This document shows, piece after piece, positions 1-7,348 of a stretch of 64,000 nucleotides of DNA (positions are counted from its first letter, which is position 1; the number at the start of each line of letters is the position of its first letter). The notes under the pieces are model-generated. The model did no database searches and was not told the DNA's origin. It saw only the letters and a program-made list of their open reading frames with translations. Origin of the DNA: Solirubrobacterales bacterium (lineage in GTDB: Bacteria; Actinomycetota; Thermoleophilia; Solirubrobacterales; Solirubrobacteraceae); assembly GCA_026392255.1 (NCBI GenBank), contig JAPLCJ010000049.1:70921-134920 (forward strand). The letters run 5' to 3'. Position numbers and translations under genes: made by a program.

Positions 1-229
1 AGATCTTGTCATTGACGTCTGTGAGGTTGGCGACGAGCTTGGCGTCGTATCCGACCGAGTCAAGGAACCGCTTGAAGATCCCGAAAACAACGAACGGCCG
101 AGCATTGCCCACGTGGATGCGTCCGTACACGGTCGGCCCGCAGGCGTAGATGCCCACCTTGTTGCCCTCGCGGGGCTCCAGAGGCAGCAAATTGCCGGTC
201 AAAGTGTCGTGAATGCGGATAGGACGCAT
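1..229 (-). CDS. cysS: Cysteinyl-tRNA synthetase, N-terminal part (runs off the left edge)
   Basis: The first 76 codons of a class I cysteinyl-tRNA synthetase, which charges tRNA-Cys in the cytoplasm. Translation from the ATG at 229 shows YACGPTVYGRIHVGNARPF, the family signature: Cys30 is the first zinc ligand that recognises the cysteine thiol, and HVGN is the HIGH-type ATP-binding motif. The rest of the catalytic domain and the KMSKS loop lie outside the window. It is divergent from gluQ, with 45 bases between the two start codons. Identification is firm; whether the gene is intact cannot be seen. Confidence 0.93.
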   Translation of the reverse strand, partial: MRPIRIHDTLTGNLLPLEPREGNKVGIYACGPTVYGRIHVGNARPFVVFGIFKRFLDSVGYDAKLVANLTDVNDKI

Positions 230-274
230 CAACCGCGAGAGTAAACGTCAGCCGGCCCTCTAGCCTCCCCCGGG

Positions 275-1210
275 ATGACTCCCCCAGAACCAGATCCGGT
301 CTCCCACCTAAATCAGGGTCCTCAGTTCGGTCGTTACGCCCCCAGCCCAAGCGGCCAGCTGCACGTTGGGAACCTGAGAACCGCACTTGTGGCGTGGCTC
401 GCCGCTAGGGCCAACGACCGCGGATTCCTTGTCCGCATTGAGGACCTTGACCCAGACCGATCACACACCGCAGTTGCCGAGCAGCAGCTGGAGGACCTTG
501 CCTCGATCGGCTTGGACTGGGACACAGAGCCCATCCAACAGTCTGAACGCGACGGCGCCTACTCCGGCGCACTAACCCGATTAGAGGACGCCGGCTTGGT
601 CTATCCCTGCTGGTGCACCCGGGCTGAGCTGGCATCGGCCGCACCCCATGACCCACAGCGCCCCTACTCAGGCAAGTGTCGCCATCTGACTGTCGCCGAG
701 CGTGCAGAGCGCCAGAGCCGAGCCAACCGTCCACCCTCGCTGCGCGTCAGCCTTGGTGACGTGGAGGTCGAATGGGATGACCTCTTGATGGGCGCTCAGG
801 CAGGAGTGTCCAGCGACCCCGTGGTGCGGCGCGCGGATGGAGTCTTTGCCTACCACCTGGCTGTCGTCGTGGACGACGCAGCTCAGAACGTCGACCAAGT
901 TGTGAGAGGCGATGACCTCAGCGACTCAGTCCCCACTCAGGCGGCGCTGTATGACGCTCTCGGCCTGCCAAGGCCAACGTGGGGTCATGTTCCACTTGTT
1001 GTGGAATCAGATGGGACTCGGTTGGCCAAGCGGGAGCGCTCGGTCACCCTTGCCCGCTGGGGCGATGACGGCACGGCCCTTGCCAAGCTCGGAGCAAGCC
1101 TCAGGCTCTGCGGCCCTGAGGACTCCGATGTGACTGCAGCTGATCTGCTCAAGGGCTTTGACCTTGCAACCGTCCCGCGTGAGCCTTGGGTGCTTGACCG
1201 GCCCTTCTAA
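275..1210 (+). CDS. gluQ: Glutamyl-Q tRNA(Asp) synthetase
   Basis: A truncated glutamyl-tRNA synthetase paralogue of 311 residues that attaches glutamate to queuosine at the wobble base of tRNA-Asp. It has the GluRS catalytic fold but no anticodon-binding domain; length matches the family (about 300). The HIGH-type motif is HVGN at residues 30-33. Zinc ligands Cys112, Cys114, Tyr131 and Cys135 follow the GluQ C-x-C-Y-x3-C pattern. The ATP-loop motif is LAKRERS instead of KMSKS, as in actinobacterial members. A full GluRS would be about 480 residues, so this is not gltX. It ends 13 bases from the convergent end of the mannosyltransferase gene. A missing ribosome-binding site leaves the exact start slightly open. 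Confidence 0.9.
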   Translation: MTPPEPDPVSHLNQGPQFGRYAPSPSGQLHVGNLRTALVAWLAARANDRGFLVRIEDLDPDRSHTAVAEQQLEDLASIGLDWDTEPIQQSERDGAYSGALTRLEDAGLVYPCWCTRAELASAAPHDPQRPYSGKCRHLTVAERAERQSRANRPPSLRVSLGDVEVEWDDLLMGAQAGVSSDPVVRRADGVFAYHLAVVVDDAAQNVDQVVRGDDLSDSVPTQAALYDALGLPRPTWGHVPLVVESDGTRLAKRERSVTLARWGDDGTALAKLGASLRLCGPEDSDVTAADLLKGFDLATVPREPWVLDRPF

Positions 1211-1223
1211 CCCCGCGGGTAGC

Positions 1224-2672
1224 TCAGCCCGAATGCGGCCAGCCGACGCCCAGGGGCAGCAGCCAACGAACAGCCTGAATCGTCATCACCGCGACAGTCA
1301 AGGACACGGCACCAACCCGAACACGGCGGTCCGCACTCAAGGCTGCAAAGGGCAACGACCAGATCACATACCAAGGGTGCAGCTGCGTCGAGAGCGCTAG
1401 GGACGCCATGATCGCCACGCCTGCGGCGCCGATCCACCCGTCCTTGGACCTGGTCGCAACACGGACCGCCTGAACAATTACGGCGAGGACCACCGCGAAC
1501 AGCAAACCTCTGGCAAGGGGTCCTACCTGCCCAAGCCCAAGGTAGCCCGCGAGTACTCCTGGAATCGACTTCAACTCCCCGATGTGCTGGCCCGTTCCGT
1601 TAGCAACGGTTGCCGGAGCCTTCATCCAATCGAATCCATAGAACAGCGTCGCTACCAAGCCAACTGCCGCAGTTACGGCCGCAAACCCGATGGCAGCCTC
1701 CTTGGCGCCGTTCTCAGCCCTTTTGCGGGCTCCAACGAGCAGGAATGGAAGAACTAAGCCCGCAGAGCCTTTAATCGCCACAGCAGCGCCCAGAACGGCC
1801 CCAGCGGACCGTGGCTTGGCTTGGACGACCAGCCTGACTGCGGCTAACACAACCGCAAGCATGAGGAGATCGTTATGACCACCACCCAAGGCATAGACCA
1901 ACAGCAGTGGGTTTAGAGCAACGAACGCCAATGCTTGAGCCGGAGGACGGCCGAGGTCACGGGCGATTGTCCATGTCAGCCAGGCGCAGCAACCGGCTGA
2001 GGCAAAGCCAACAAGCTTCAAGATCCACATCCCCGCGGGCAGACCAAACACTGTCAGCCCTGCGGTGAAGAGCGTGAACATTGGTCCGTACACGGATGGC
2101 GTGTCGCACCAGATCAGGCCGGTCCAACCGAACGCGGGGTCCTGTGGTCTAACGACAGGACCGTGCTGATACGGGTTGACCCCGTGGAGCACTTGGAGCC
2201 TCCCGGCAGAGAGGTAGGTGAAGATGTCTGTTGAGAACAGTGGTGGAGCAATCAGCAGGAGGAAGTACACCCCTCCGATTGCCCATGCCAGCGTCCGCAG
2301 CGGAATTGAATCAGCGTCACGGACTACCGCCATCCACGCGAGCGCGAGGAGGGTGAGCCCCAGAACGACAATTGCCTTGCCAACAGACATGCCCGCATCA
2401 ACCGTCGACTGACCAAGATTCTCCGCAGTTGACTTGAGTGGACTAAAGACGCCAAGGATCCAGTTCGGGAGCGTTGATCCAGGAGCTCCGATCGGAACAA
2501 TGAACCTCGTCATCGGGGAGGCGACGACTAGGACACCAATCAGCCCGGCAATAGTGATTAGACCTTGTTTGGCTCCGAAGCCCAAGCCAGCCAATCTGAG
2601 AGGGGCTGATCCACCTGGGGTTGCTGCGGCAAGTTCTGGCGACTTGCCCGAAGACGCTGTACTCAGCGCCAT
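1224..2672 (-). CDS. GT-C membrane mannosyltransferase, MptB-like
   Basis: An integral membrane protein of 482 residues with about 12 hydrophobic segments. It resembles polyprenol-phosphomannose-dependent alpha-1,6-mannosyltransferases (MptA/MptB), which build lipoglycan mannan outside the membrane. The first extracellular loop has the acidic motif DIFTYLSAGR, then NPYQHGP and SVYGP, all characteristic of this family; the loop Asp is the expected catalytic base. The start overlaps the ispF stop by one base (TGATG), so the gene is the last of an ispD-ispF-mptB unit. This links isoprenoid precursor synthesis with use of a polyprenyl-linked sugar. The acceptor glycan is unknown, and a related GT87/DUF2029 function is possible. 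Confidence 0.75.
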   Translation of the reverse strand: MALSTASSGKSPELAAATPGGSAPLRLAGLGFGAKQGLITIAGLIGVLVVASPMTRFIVPIGAPGSTLPNWILGVFSPLKSTAENLGQSTVDAGMSVGKAIVVLGLTLLALAWMAVVRDADSIPLRTLAWAIGGVYFLLLIAPPLFSTDIFTYLSAGRLQVLHGVNPYQHGPVVRPQDPAFGWTGLIWCDTPSVYGPMFTLFTAGLTVFGLPAGMWILKLVGFASAGCCAWLTWTIARDLGRPPAQALAFVALNPLLLVYALGGGHNDLLMLAVVLAAVRLVVQAKPRSAGAVLGAAVAIKGSAGLVLPFLLVGARKRAENGAKEAAIGFAAVTAAVGLVATLFYGFDWMKAPATVANGTGQHIGELKSIPGVLAGYLGLGQVGPLARGLLFAVVLAVIVQAVRVATRSKDGWIGAAGVAIMASLALSTQLHPWYVIWSLPFAALSADRRVRVGAVSLTVAVMTIQAVRWLLPLGVGWPHSG

Positions 2673-3166
2673 CAGGCGCCGGCCTCAACTTCCGTCAAGG
2701 AAACCACGGCCATCGCGGACATTCCCTCTCCACGACCAACGAAACCGAGTCCCTCACCACGAGTGGCCTTGACGCTGACCCGGTCAACGGGGATGCCAAG
2801 CGCCCCAGCCAATGTCGTGCGCATTTCGTCCCGGTGACCAATCAGCTTCGGAGTCTCCAGGTTCACCGTCGCATCCACGTTCCAAGGCTTAAAACCAGCC
2901 TGATGGACATGCTCTACCGCTTTACGCAGGAGCTCAACCGAATCAGCCCCAGCGTGCTGCTCATCCGTGTCAGGGAACAGCTCGCCGATATCTCCTAAAG
3001 CTGCCGCCCCTAGGAGAGCATCAGTAATTGCGTGGCAAAGGACATCCGCGTCAGAGTGCCCGACGGGGCCAAACTCGCTGTCAATCGTGACGCCGCCAAC
3101 CACCATGGGCCGCCCCGGGGCAAGCGGATGAACGTCGTAGCCGATCCCGAAGCGCGGAGGAGTCAT
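2672..3166 (-). CDS. ispF: 2-C-methyl-D-erythritol 2,4-cyclodiphosphate synthase
   Basis: Fifth enzyme of the MEP isoprenoid pathway; it converts CDP-methylerythritol 2-phosphate to the cyclic diphosphate with release of CMP. The protein has 164 residues, normal for the family. Metal ligands Asp11 and His13 (GYDVHPL) and His45 (VLCHAI) are present, as is the C-terminal GFVGRGEGMSAMAV motif that lines the trimer cavity. The start codon overlaps the ispD stop (ATGA) and its stop overlaps the next gene by one base, indicating translational coupling. Identification is certain. Confidence 0.97.
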   Translation of the reverse strand: MTPPRFGIGYDVHPLAPGRPMVVGGVTIDSEFGPVGHSDADVLCHAITDALLGAAALGDIGELFPDTDEQHAGADSVELLRKAVEHVHQAGFKPWNVDATVNLETPKLIGHRDEMRTTLAGALGIPVDRVSVKATRGEGLGFVGRGEGMSAMAVVSLTEVEAGA

Positions 3167-3870
3167 CGCGAGACAATCGCTTTCGCGCGTCGACCAAGAA
3201 TCAGCTCGGCAAGATCAAGATCGTTCTGGGTTGTCACTTTGAAGTTCTCCGATGGTGAATCGACTAGCTGTACGGCGAGCCCAAGGGCCTCAGCCAAAGC
3301 AGCATCATCCGTGGCCGCTGAGAGAACATCTTCACCTTGATCCAGCGCCTGAGCGAGAGCCCTATTCGTGAAGGCCTGCGGTGTCTGTACCGCCCTCAAG
3401 GTATCCCGGCTCGGCGTGGACAAGACGTTTCCGTCCTCGTCAGCAACCTTAATAGTATCGGTGACTGGCGTTGCGGCAATCGCCACCTCACAGCCAGTGC
3501 CCGGAGCAACTGCTGCAACAAGACGCTCGATCAGCTCCGGTTGCACAAATGGCCGAGCAGCATCGTGAACAAGTACGGCCTGCGAGGGGTCCAACTCGCC
3601 TGCTGCCGCTAGAGCCGCACGGACGGAGAGGGAACGCTCGGCCCCGCCCTCACAGACCACACAGCCCTCAAGCGCTTCAGCCTCACCGCCGGTCTCCGCG
3701 GTCCAACCAGACGGGACAGCGACCACAATGCGATTAATTGCCTCGACCGCTCGGAAGGCGTCAATACTCCAGGCGACTAGTGGTCGCCCTCCACACGGAA
3801 TGAACGCCTTGGGAACACTGCCCCCAAGACGCTCGCCGCTTCCAGCAGCGACGATCAGCGCGACCGCCAC
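3163..3870 (-). CDS. ispD: 2-C-methyl-D-erythritol 4-phosphate cytidylyltransferase
   Basis: Third MEP-pathway enzyme; it joins CTP and methylerythritol 4-phosphate. The nucleotide-binding loop is LIVAAGSGERLG followed by VPKAF; VHDAARPFV, TDTIKV and QTPQAF are further family motifs. The reading frame extends upstream to 4116, but that part overlaps carD and is unlike any IspD. I place the start at the GTG at 3870, which follows an AAGGGA element by nine bases and gives 235 residues, the usual size. The stop forms an ATGA overlap with ispF. Loss of both ispD and ispF would normally be lethal in a MEP-dependent organism. Confidence 0.95.
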   Translation of the reverse strand: MAVALIVAAGSGERLGGSVPKAFIPCGGRPLVAWSIDAFRAVEAINRIVVAVPSGWTAETGGEAEALEGCVVCEGGAERSLSVRAALAAAGELDPSQAVLVHDAARPFVQPELIERLVAAVAPGTGCEVAIAATPVTDTIKVADEDGNVLSTPSRDTLRAVQTPQAFTNRALAQALDQGEDVLSAATDDAALAEALGLAVQLVDSPSENFKVTTQNDLDLAELILGRRAKAIVSR

Positions 3871-3895
3871 CGTTTCCAATCCCTTGATCTGACCG

Positions 3896-4474
3896 TCAGC
3901 CTGCTGCGGCTGCGGCCTTGTGCCCGTTGGACTTGGCAAGCAGGTTGTCGAGGTGCTCCTCGGCCTCCTCGTCCTCCATGCTGAGGGCGTACTGAAGCTC
4001 TGAAGCAAGGTTGGTCTTCGCCTTGGTGAACATCTGCTTCTCACCTGTTGAAAGGCCCTTGTCAGTCTCGCGAACGGCAAGGTTGCGAACAACCTCGGCG
4101 ATCTCGAAAACATCACCGGTCTTGAGCTTGTCGCGATTGTGCTTGAAGCGACGGTTCCAGTTCTTTGGCATCTCGGAACACTCCGCGTTGATCAGACGCA
4201 GAAGCTTCTTCAAGGTCTTGTCATCCATGACCGGACGCAAACCGTTCTCCGCTGCATTGTCGGTGGGGAGCAGAATCGTCATGTCGTTGTGATGAATCCG
4301 GATGGTCAGGTATTCACGCTTCTTACCAACGACCTCCATCTTCTCCTTACGAACTACCTCGCCGGCACCGTGATGTGGTGAGACGACTGAGTCTCCGACT
4401 TTGAAGTCGATTGCTTCAACCTTGATTGCAATTTCAAGGTCTTCGATGCTTAGTTCTTCTTCGCTGCTTGGAAT
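3896..4474 (-). CDS. carD: CarD-type RNA polymerase-binding transcription factor (probable ATT start)
   Basis: CarD binds the RNA polymerase beta subunit and stabilises open complexes at promoters, notably for rRNA. The first in-frame ATG (4339) would delete half of the N-terminal Tudor-like polymerase-interaction domain, including DFKVGDSVVSPHHGAG. Upstream of it there is no in-frame ATG, GTG or TTG before the disA stop region. An ATT at 4474 sits five bases after a perfect GAGGAGG Shine-Dalgarno, giving 192 residues. The C-terminal DNA-binding part contains EMPKNWNRRFKHN, with the Trp that wedges the -10 element, and an acidic helix ends the protein. Lies between disA and ispD. The family call is certain; the ATT start is an inference (a sequencing error is the alternative). 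Confidence 0.93.
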   Translation of the reverse strand: MPSSEEELSIEDLEIAIKVEAIDFKVGDSVVSPHHGAGEVVRKEKMEVVGKKREYLTIRIHHNDMTILLPTDNAAENGLRPVMDDKTLKKLLRLINAECSEMPKNWNRRFKHNRDKLKTGDVFEIAEVVRNLAVRETDKGLSTGEKQMFTKAKTNLASELQYALSMEDEEAEEHLDNLLAKSNGHKAAAAAG

Positions 4475-4479
4475 GGTGT

Positions 4480-4486
4480 CCTCCTC
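4480..4486 (-). promoter_or_regulatory. Strong Shine-Dalgarno deciding the carD start
   Basis: GAGGAGG read on the minus strand, followed by the five-base spacer ACACC and then ATT at 4474-4472. Spacing is ideal for initiation. No standard start codon lies in frame near it. This supports the unusual ATT start for carD. Confidence 0.6.
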
Positions 4487-4517
4487 TTTCGGCAGGCGCC
4501 CCGATGGGCAAGCCTTG

Positions 4518-5636
4518 TCAGATCTGCAGGTAACGGTCCACGAGGTTGATTTCTTGAAGCCGGCGCAGACCCTCGCGGATGTCCTTAGCGCGCAGCTCTC
4601 CTACTCCTTCGATTGACTCCAGCTCACCCTCGGCTGAACCCAGCAGATCCTCGAGGCCATCGAAGGCCTCGACGATTCGCTGGACTACCAGCTTGGGAAG
4701 GCGTGGAATCCGACCGAGAACGCGGTAACCCCTAGGGGCGACTGCGTGATCGATCGTGTTGACCTTGCGGTCATGGCCGAGCAGCTCTGCGAGCCGCCCG
4801 AAGTCAAGAAGATCTTGGTGTGAAAGGCGTGCCAGCTGTTCCATCACACCGGCAAGCCCGTCGGGGCCCATCTCACGTACGTAATCATCGACGAGTGCGG
4901 CCTTGTCGGCAGCAACTCCCGTCAGGACCTCATCAAGCTGCATCTCAATCAGCCTGCCCTCAGTGCCGAGCTCAACGATGTGACGCTCGATCTCAGCGCC
5001 CATGCGCGTGACCATCTCACTGCGTTGCAGCACAGTCAGAACATCGTGAAGGGTGGCGCTGCTCTCAAATTCGAGTGCTGTGAGGCGAGTTGAGACCTGG
5101 TCCAAGCGGCTGCGGTATTTGTCGAGCGTGGCAAGAGCCTGATTGGCCTTGGCAAGAACCTGTGGAATGTCCTCAAGGATGTACTTGGAACCATCGGCGT
5201 AGAGCGAGACAACCTCACGGCGCTGAGAGACCGCGATGACAAGAGCGTCAGCTTGCTTGGAGAGCCGCTCAGCGGTCCTGTGACGTGTCCCCGTCTCGCT
5301 GGACATGATCGTCGGATCAGGGGTCATCTGGACGTTGGCCCAGATAATCCGCGTCGCACTCGGGTTCAGCAAAATAGCCCCGTCCATCTTCGCCACTTGG
5401 TAGAGGAATGCCGGTGAGTAGTCGATGTCAAGACGGATACCACCCGAGATCATCTGGGCAAGTTCCTCCGGATCACCGATCACGATCAGCGCGCCAGTTC
5501 GGGCATGAACGATGTTGTCAATGCCTTCTCTGAGAGCAGTGCCAGGGGCCACCATCTCGAGCGAACGGACCAGACCAGGGTCTTGACGCGAGTCTAGTTC
5601 TACTGTCTGATCGTCGCCTGATCGTCCCTGAATCAC
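4518..5636 (-). CDS. disA: Diadenylate cyclase DisA (c-di-AMP synthase, DNA-integrity scanner)
   Basis: Makes cyclic di-AMP from two ATP and slides along DNA, stopping at branched structures. The 372-residue protein has the N-terminal DAC domain with MDGAI (Asp85-Gly86-Ala87) and GTRHRTAERL (residues 116-125), both needed for catalysis. A helical linker follows, and then a C-terminal helix-hairpin-helix DNA-binding domain with SIEGVGELRAKDIREGL. The start is a GTG at 5636. It lies 89 bases after radA, the conserved pairing known from Bacillus and mycobacteria, where RadA inhibits DisA. Length and motifs show an intact enzyme. Confidence 0.96.
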   Translation of the reverse strand: MIQGRSGDDQTVELDSRQDPGLVRSLEMVAPGTALREGIDNIVHARTGALIVIGDPEELAQMISGGIRLDIDYSPAFLYQVAKMDGAILLNPSATRIIWANVQMTPDPTIMSSETGTRHRTAERLSKQADALVIAVSQRREVVSLYADGSKYILEDIPQVLAKANQALATLDKYRSRLDQVSTRLTALEFESSATLHDVLTVLQRSEMVTRMGAEIERHIVELGTEGRLIEMQLDEVLTGVAADKAALVDDYVREMGPDGLAGVMEQLARLSHQDLLDFGRLAELLGHDRKVNTIDHAVAPRGYRVLGRIPRLPKLVVQRIVEAFDGLEDLLGSAEGELESIEGVGELRAKDIREGLRRLQEINLVDRYLQI

Positions 5637-5725
5637 AAGACCATTCTAACGGGAGCGCAAATTTGGCGCGCCGACGCAGGGTTTGCTGTCGCGGCCAACT
5701 AAAAAGCCAACAATTAGCGCCGATC

Positions 5726-7096
5726 TCAGACGGCTTGGAGGCGATCTTCACCGCTGGTAATGACTGCAGCGAGCGCATCTCGCAACGAAGCTACCTCGCG
5801 GGAATCCCCTCCAGCCCCTGGCGGAGCAAGGACCGGCTGAAGCCCAAACTTGCTGGCCTCGGCAAGACGCCTATCCGGATGACCCACGGACCTAACTTCT
5901 CCGGTCAGACCAAGTTCTCCGAAGCAGGCCACAGGAGTCTTCCCGTTGCCGGGAATTACGCCCTTGGCAGCTGCGGCCACAGCAATCGCTACTGCTAGGT
6001 CAGCACCGGGCTCATCTACACGCACCCCACCAACCACGTTTAGGAAGACATCAGCAGCCCCCAGCGAAATCCCTCCATGGCGTGTCAGTACGGCAAGGAC
6101 TAGAGCTAGTCGATTGCGGTCAATGCCGTTGGCAATCCGCCTGGGCTGTGTCAGTTCGGATGGGGACACCAAAGCTTGGACCTCAACCAGCAGCGGGCGG
6201 GAGCCCTCCATCGCACACATCACGACGCTGCCGGGAGCTCTTTTGGCCTCGGCAACAAACCTCGCGGAGGCATCCAGTACTTCGACGAGCCCACCGTCAG
6301 CCATCTCAAACACTCCAGCCTCAGCAGTTGACCCAAATCTGTTCTTCATGGCTCGAAGAGTTCTGTAAGTCCTTTCACGCTCCCCTTCGAACAGCAGGAC
6401 GCAATCAACAAGGTGCTCAAGAACCCGCGGGCCCGCAAGGTCGCCTTCCTTGGTGATGTGGCCAACCAGCACGACCGCTGTGCTCTGTGATTTGGCCGCA
6501 CGCATAAGCGCTCCGGCTACCTCACGCACCTGCCCCACGCTGCCGGGCGCGCCGTTGAGGCCGTCTGCATGCAGTGTCTGGACTGAGTCAATGACGCAGA
6601 CAGATGGGCGCTCCTGCTGGAGAGTTGCGACGATCGTGCCCAGATCCGTCTCTGCCAGCACCGGAACATCCAGTGCACCTCCACCGAGGCGTTGGGCTCG
6701 GAGCCGGATCTGCTGGGCCGATTCCTCTGCGCTGACGTAGAGCACCTTCTCACCCGCATCAGAGAGGTTTGCAAGGGCCATTGAAGTCAGCGTGGACTTG
6801 CCGATACCTGGGGCCCCGCCCAGTAGGACAGCGGAACCAGGGACCAGCCCGCCGCCTAGGACGCGGTCTAATTCTCCAATGCCAGTGGCTAGCCGCTTCT
6901 CCGCGCTGGCAGAGACCTGACTCAGTGGAATTGGAGACGAAGCCTTACCCAGCTTTGACTTAGTTGGGCCGGTGGTTGACTCCCGCCGCTCCTCAACCAG
7001 GGTGTTCCACTCATCACAGCCCGGGCACTGACCATGCCATCTAGCGGCTTGGTGCCCGCAGGACGAACAGACGTGAACTGTTGAGGACTTTGCCAT
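5726..7096 (-). CDS. radA: DNA repair protein RadA
   Basis: RecA-like helicase that promotes branch migration during recombination. The 456 residues show an N-terminal four-cysteine zinc finger (CSSCGHQAARWHGQCPGC), a Walker A motif GGAPGIGKST near residue 95, the RadA-specific KNRFGST motif, and a C-terminal Lon-protease-like domain without a working protease dyad, as is typical. It is followed by disA and preceded, 30 bases upstream, by the CDGSH gene; all run in one direction and probably form one unit with clpC. Nothing odd was seen. Confidence 0.97.
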   Translation of the reverse strand: MAKSSTVHVCSSCGHQAARWHGQCPGCDEWNTLVEERRESTTGPTKSKLGKASSPIPLSQVSASAEKRLATGIGELDRVLGGGLVPGSAVLLGGAPGIGKSTLTSMALANLSDAGEKVLYVSAEESAQQIRLRAQRLGGGALDVPVLAETDLGTIVATLQQERPSVCVIDSVQTLHADGLNGAPGSVGQVREVAGALMRAAKSQSTAVVLVGHITKEGDLAGPRVLEHLVDCVLLFEGERERTYRTLRAMKNRFGSTAEAGVFEMADGGLVEVLDASARFVAEAKRAPGSVVMCAMEGSRPLLVEVQALVSPSELTQPRRIANGIDRNRLALVLAVLTRHGGISLGAADVFLNVVGGVRVDEPGADLAVAIAVAAAAKGVIPGNGKTPVACFGELGLTGEVRSVGHPDRRLAEASKFGLQPVLAPPGAGGDSREVASLRDALAAVITSGEDRLQAV

Positions 7097-7126
7097 CGCC
7101 CTATGAGACCCCTCGGGCCGGACGGA

Positions 7127-7339
7127 TCAGGAGTCGGCCCGAATGACCGACTCGAAGCCGCACTCGCGGTGGGCTCCGTCGCAGAACGGCTTGTCAGCGG
7201 ATGCCCCGCACCGGCAGAGAGCGATTGGTTCACCGCTTGTTTCGCGGATCAGGTTGCCTTCGTTGTCAACAACGCGGACCGGTCCGTTGATCTTGAGGGA
7301 TCCGTTGTCGCGGACCTTGATTTCGACTATTTCGCTCAT
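7127..7339 (-). CDS. CDGSH-type iron-sulfur protein
   Basis: A 70-residue soluble protein with a single CDGSH zinc-finger-like motif: Cys42-x-Cys44, then PFCDGAH with Cys53 and His57. In the mitoNEET family these three cysteines and one histidine bind a labile 2Fe-2S cluster. The N-terminal half is a short beta-rich stretch. It starts 9 bases after clpC and ends 30 bases before radA. The function of bacterial single-domain members is not established; a redox or cluster-transfer role is plausible. No membrane anchor is present, unlike the eukaryotic relatives. Confidence 0.85.
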   Translation of the reverse strand: MSEIVEIKVRDNGSLKINGPVRVVDNEGNLIRETSGEPIALCRCGASADKPFCDGAHRECGFESVIRADS

Positions 7340-7348
7340 AACTTCAGC

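Noticed and set aside
3871-4116. N-terminal extension of ispD
   Set aside because: It overlaps carD and is low-complexity Arg/Ser/Pro; the GTG at 3870 gives the family length.
4337-4339. ATG as start of carD
   Set aside because: It would remove the conserved DFKVGDSVVSPHHGAG part of the polymerase-binding domain.
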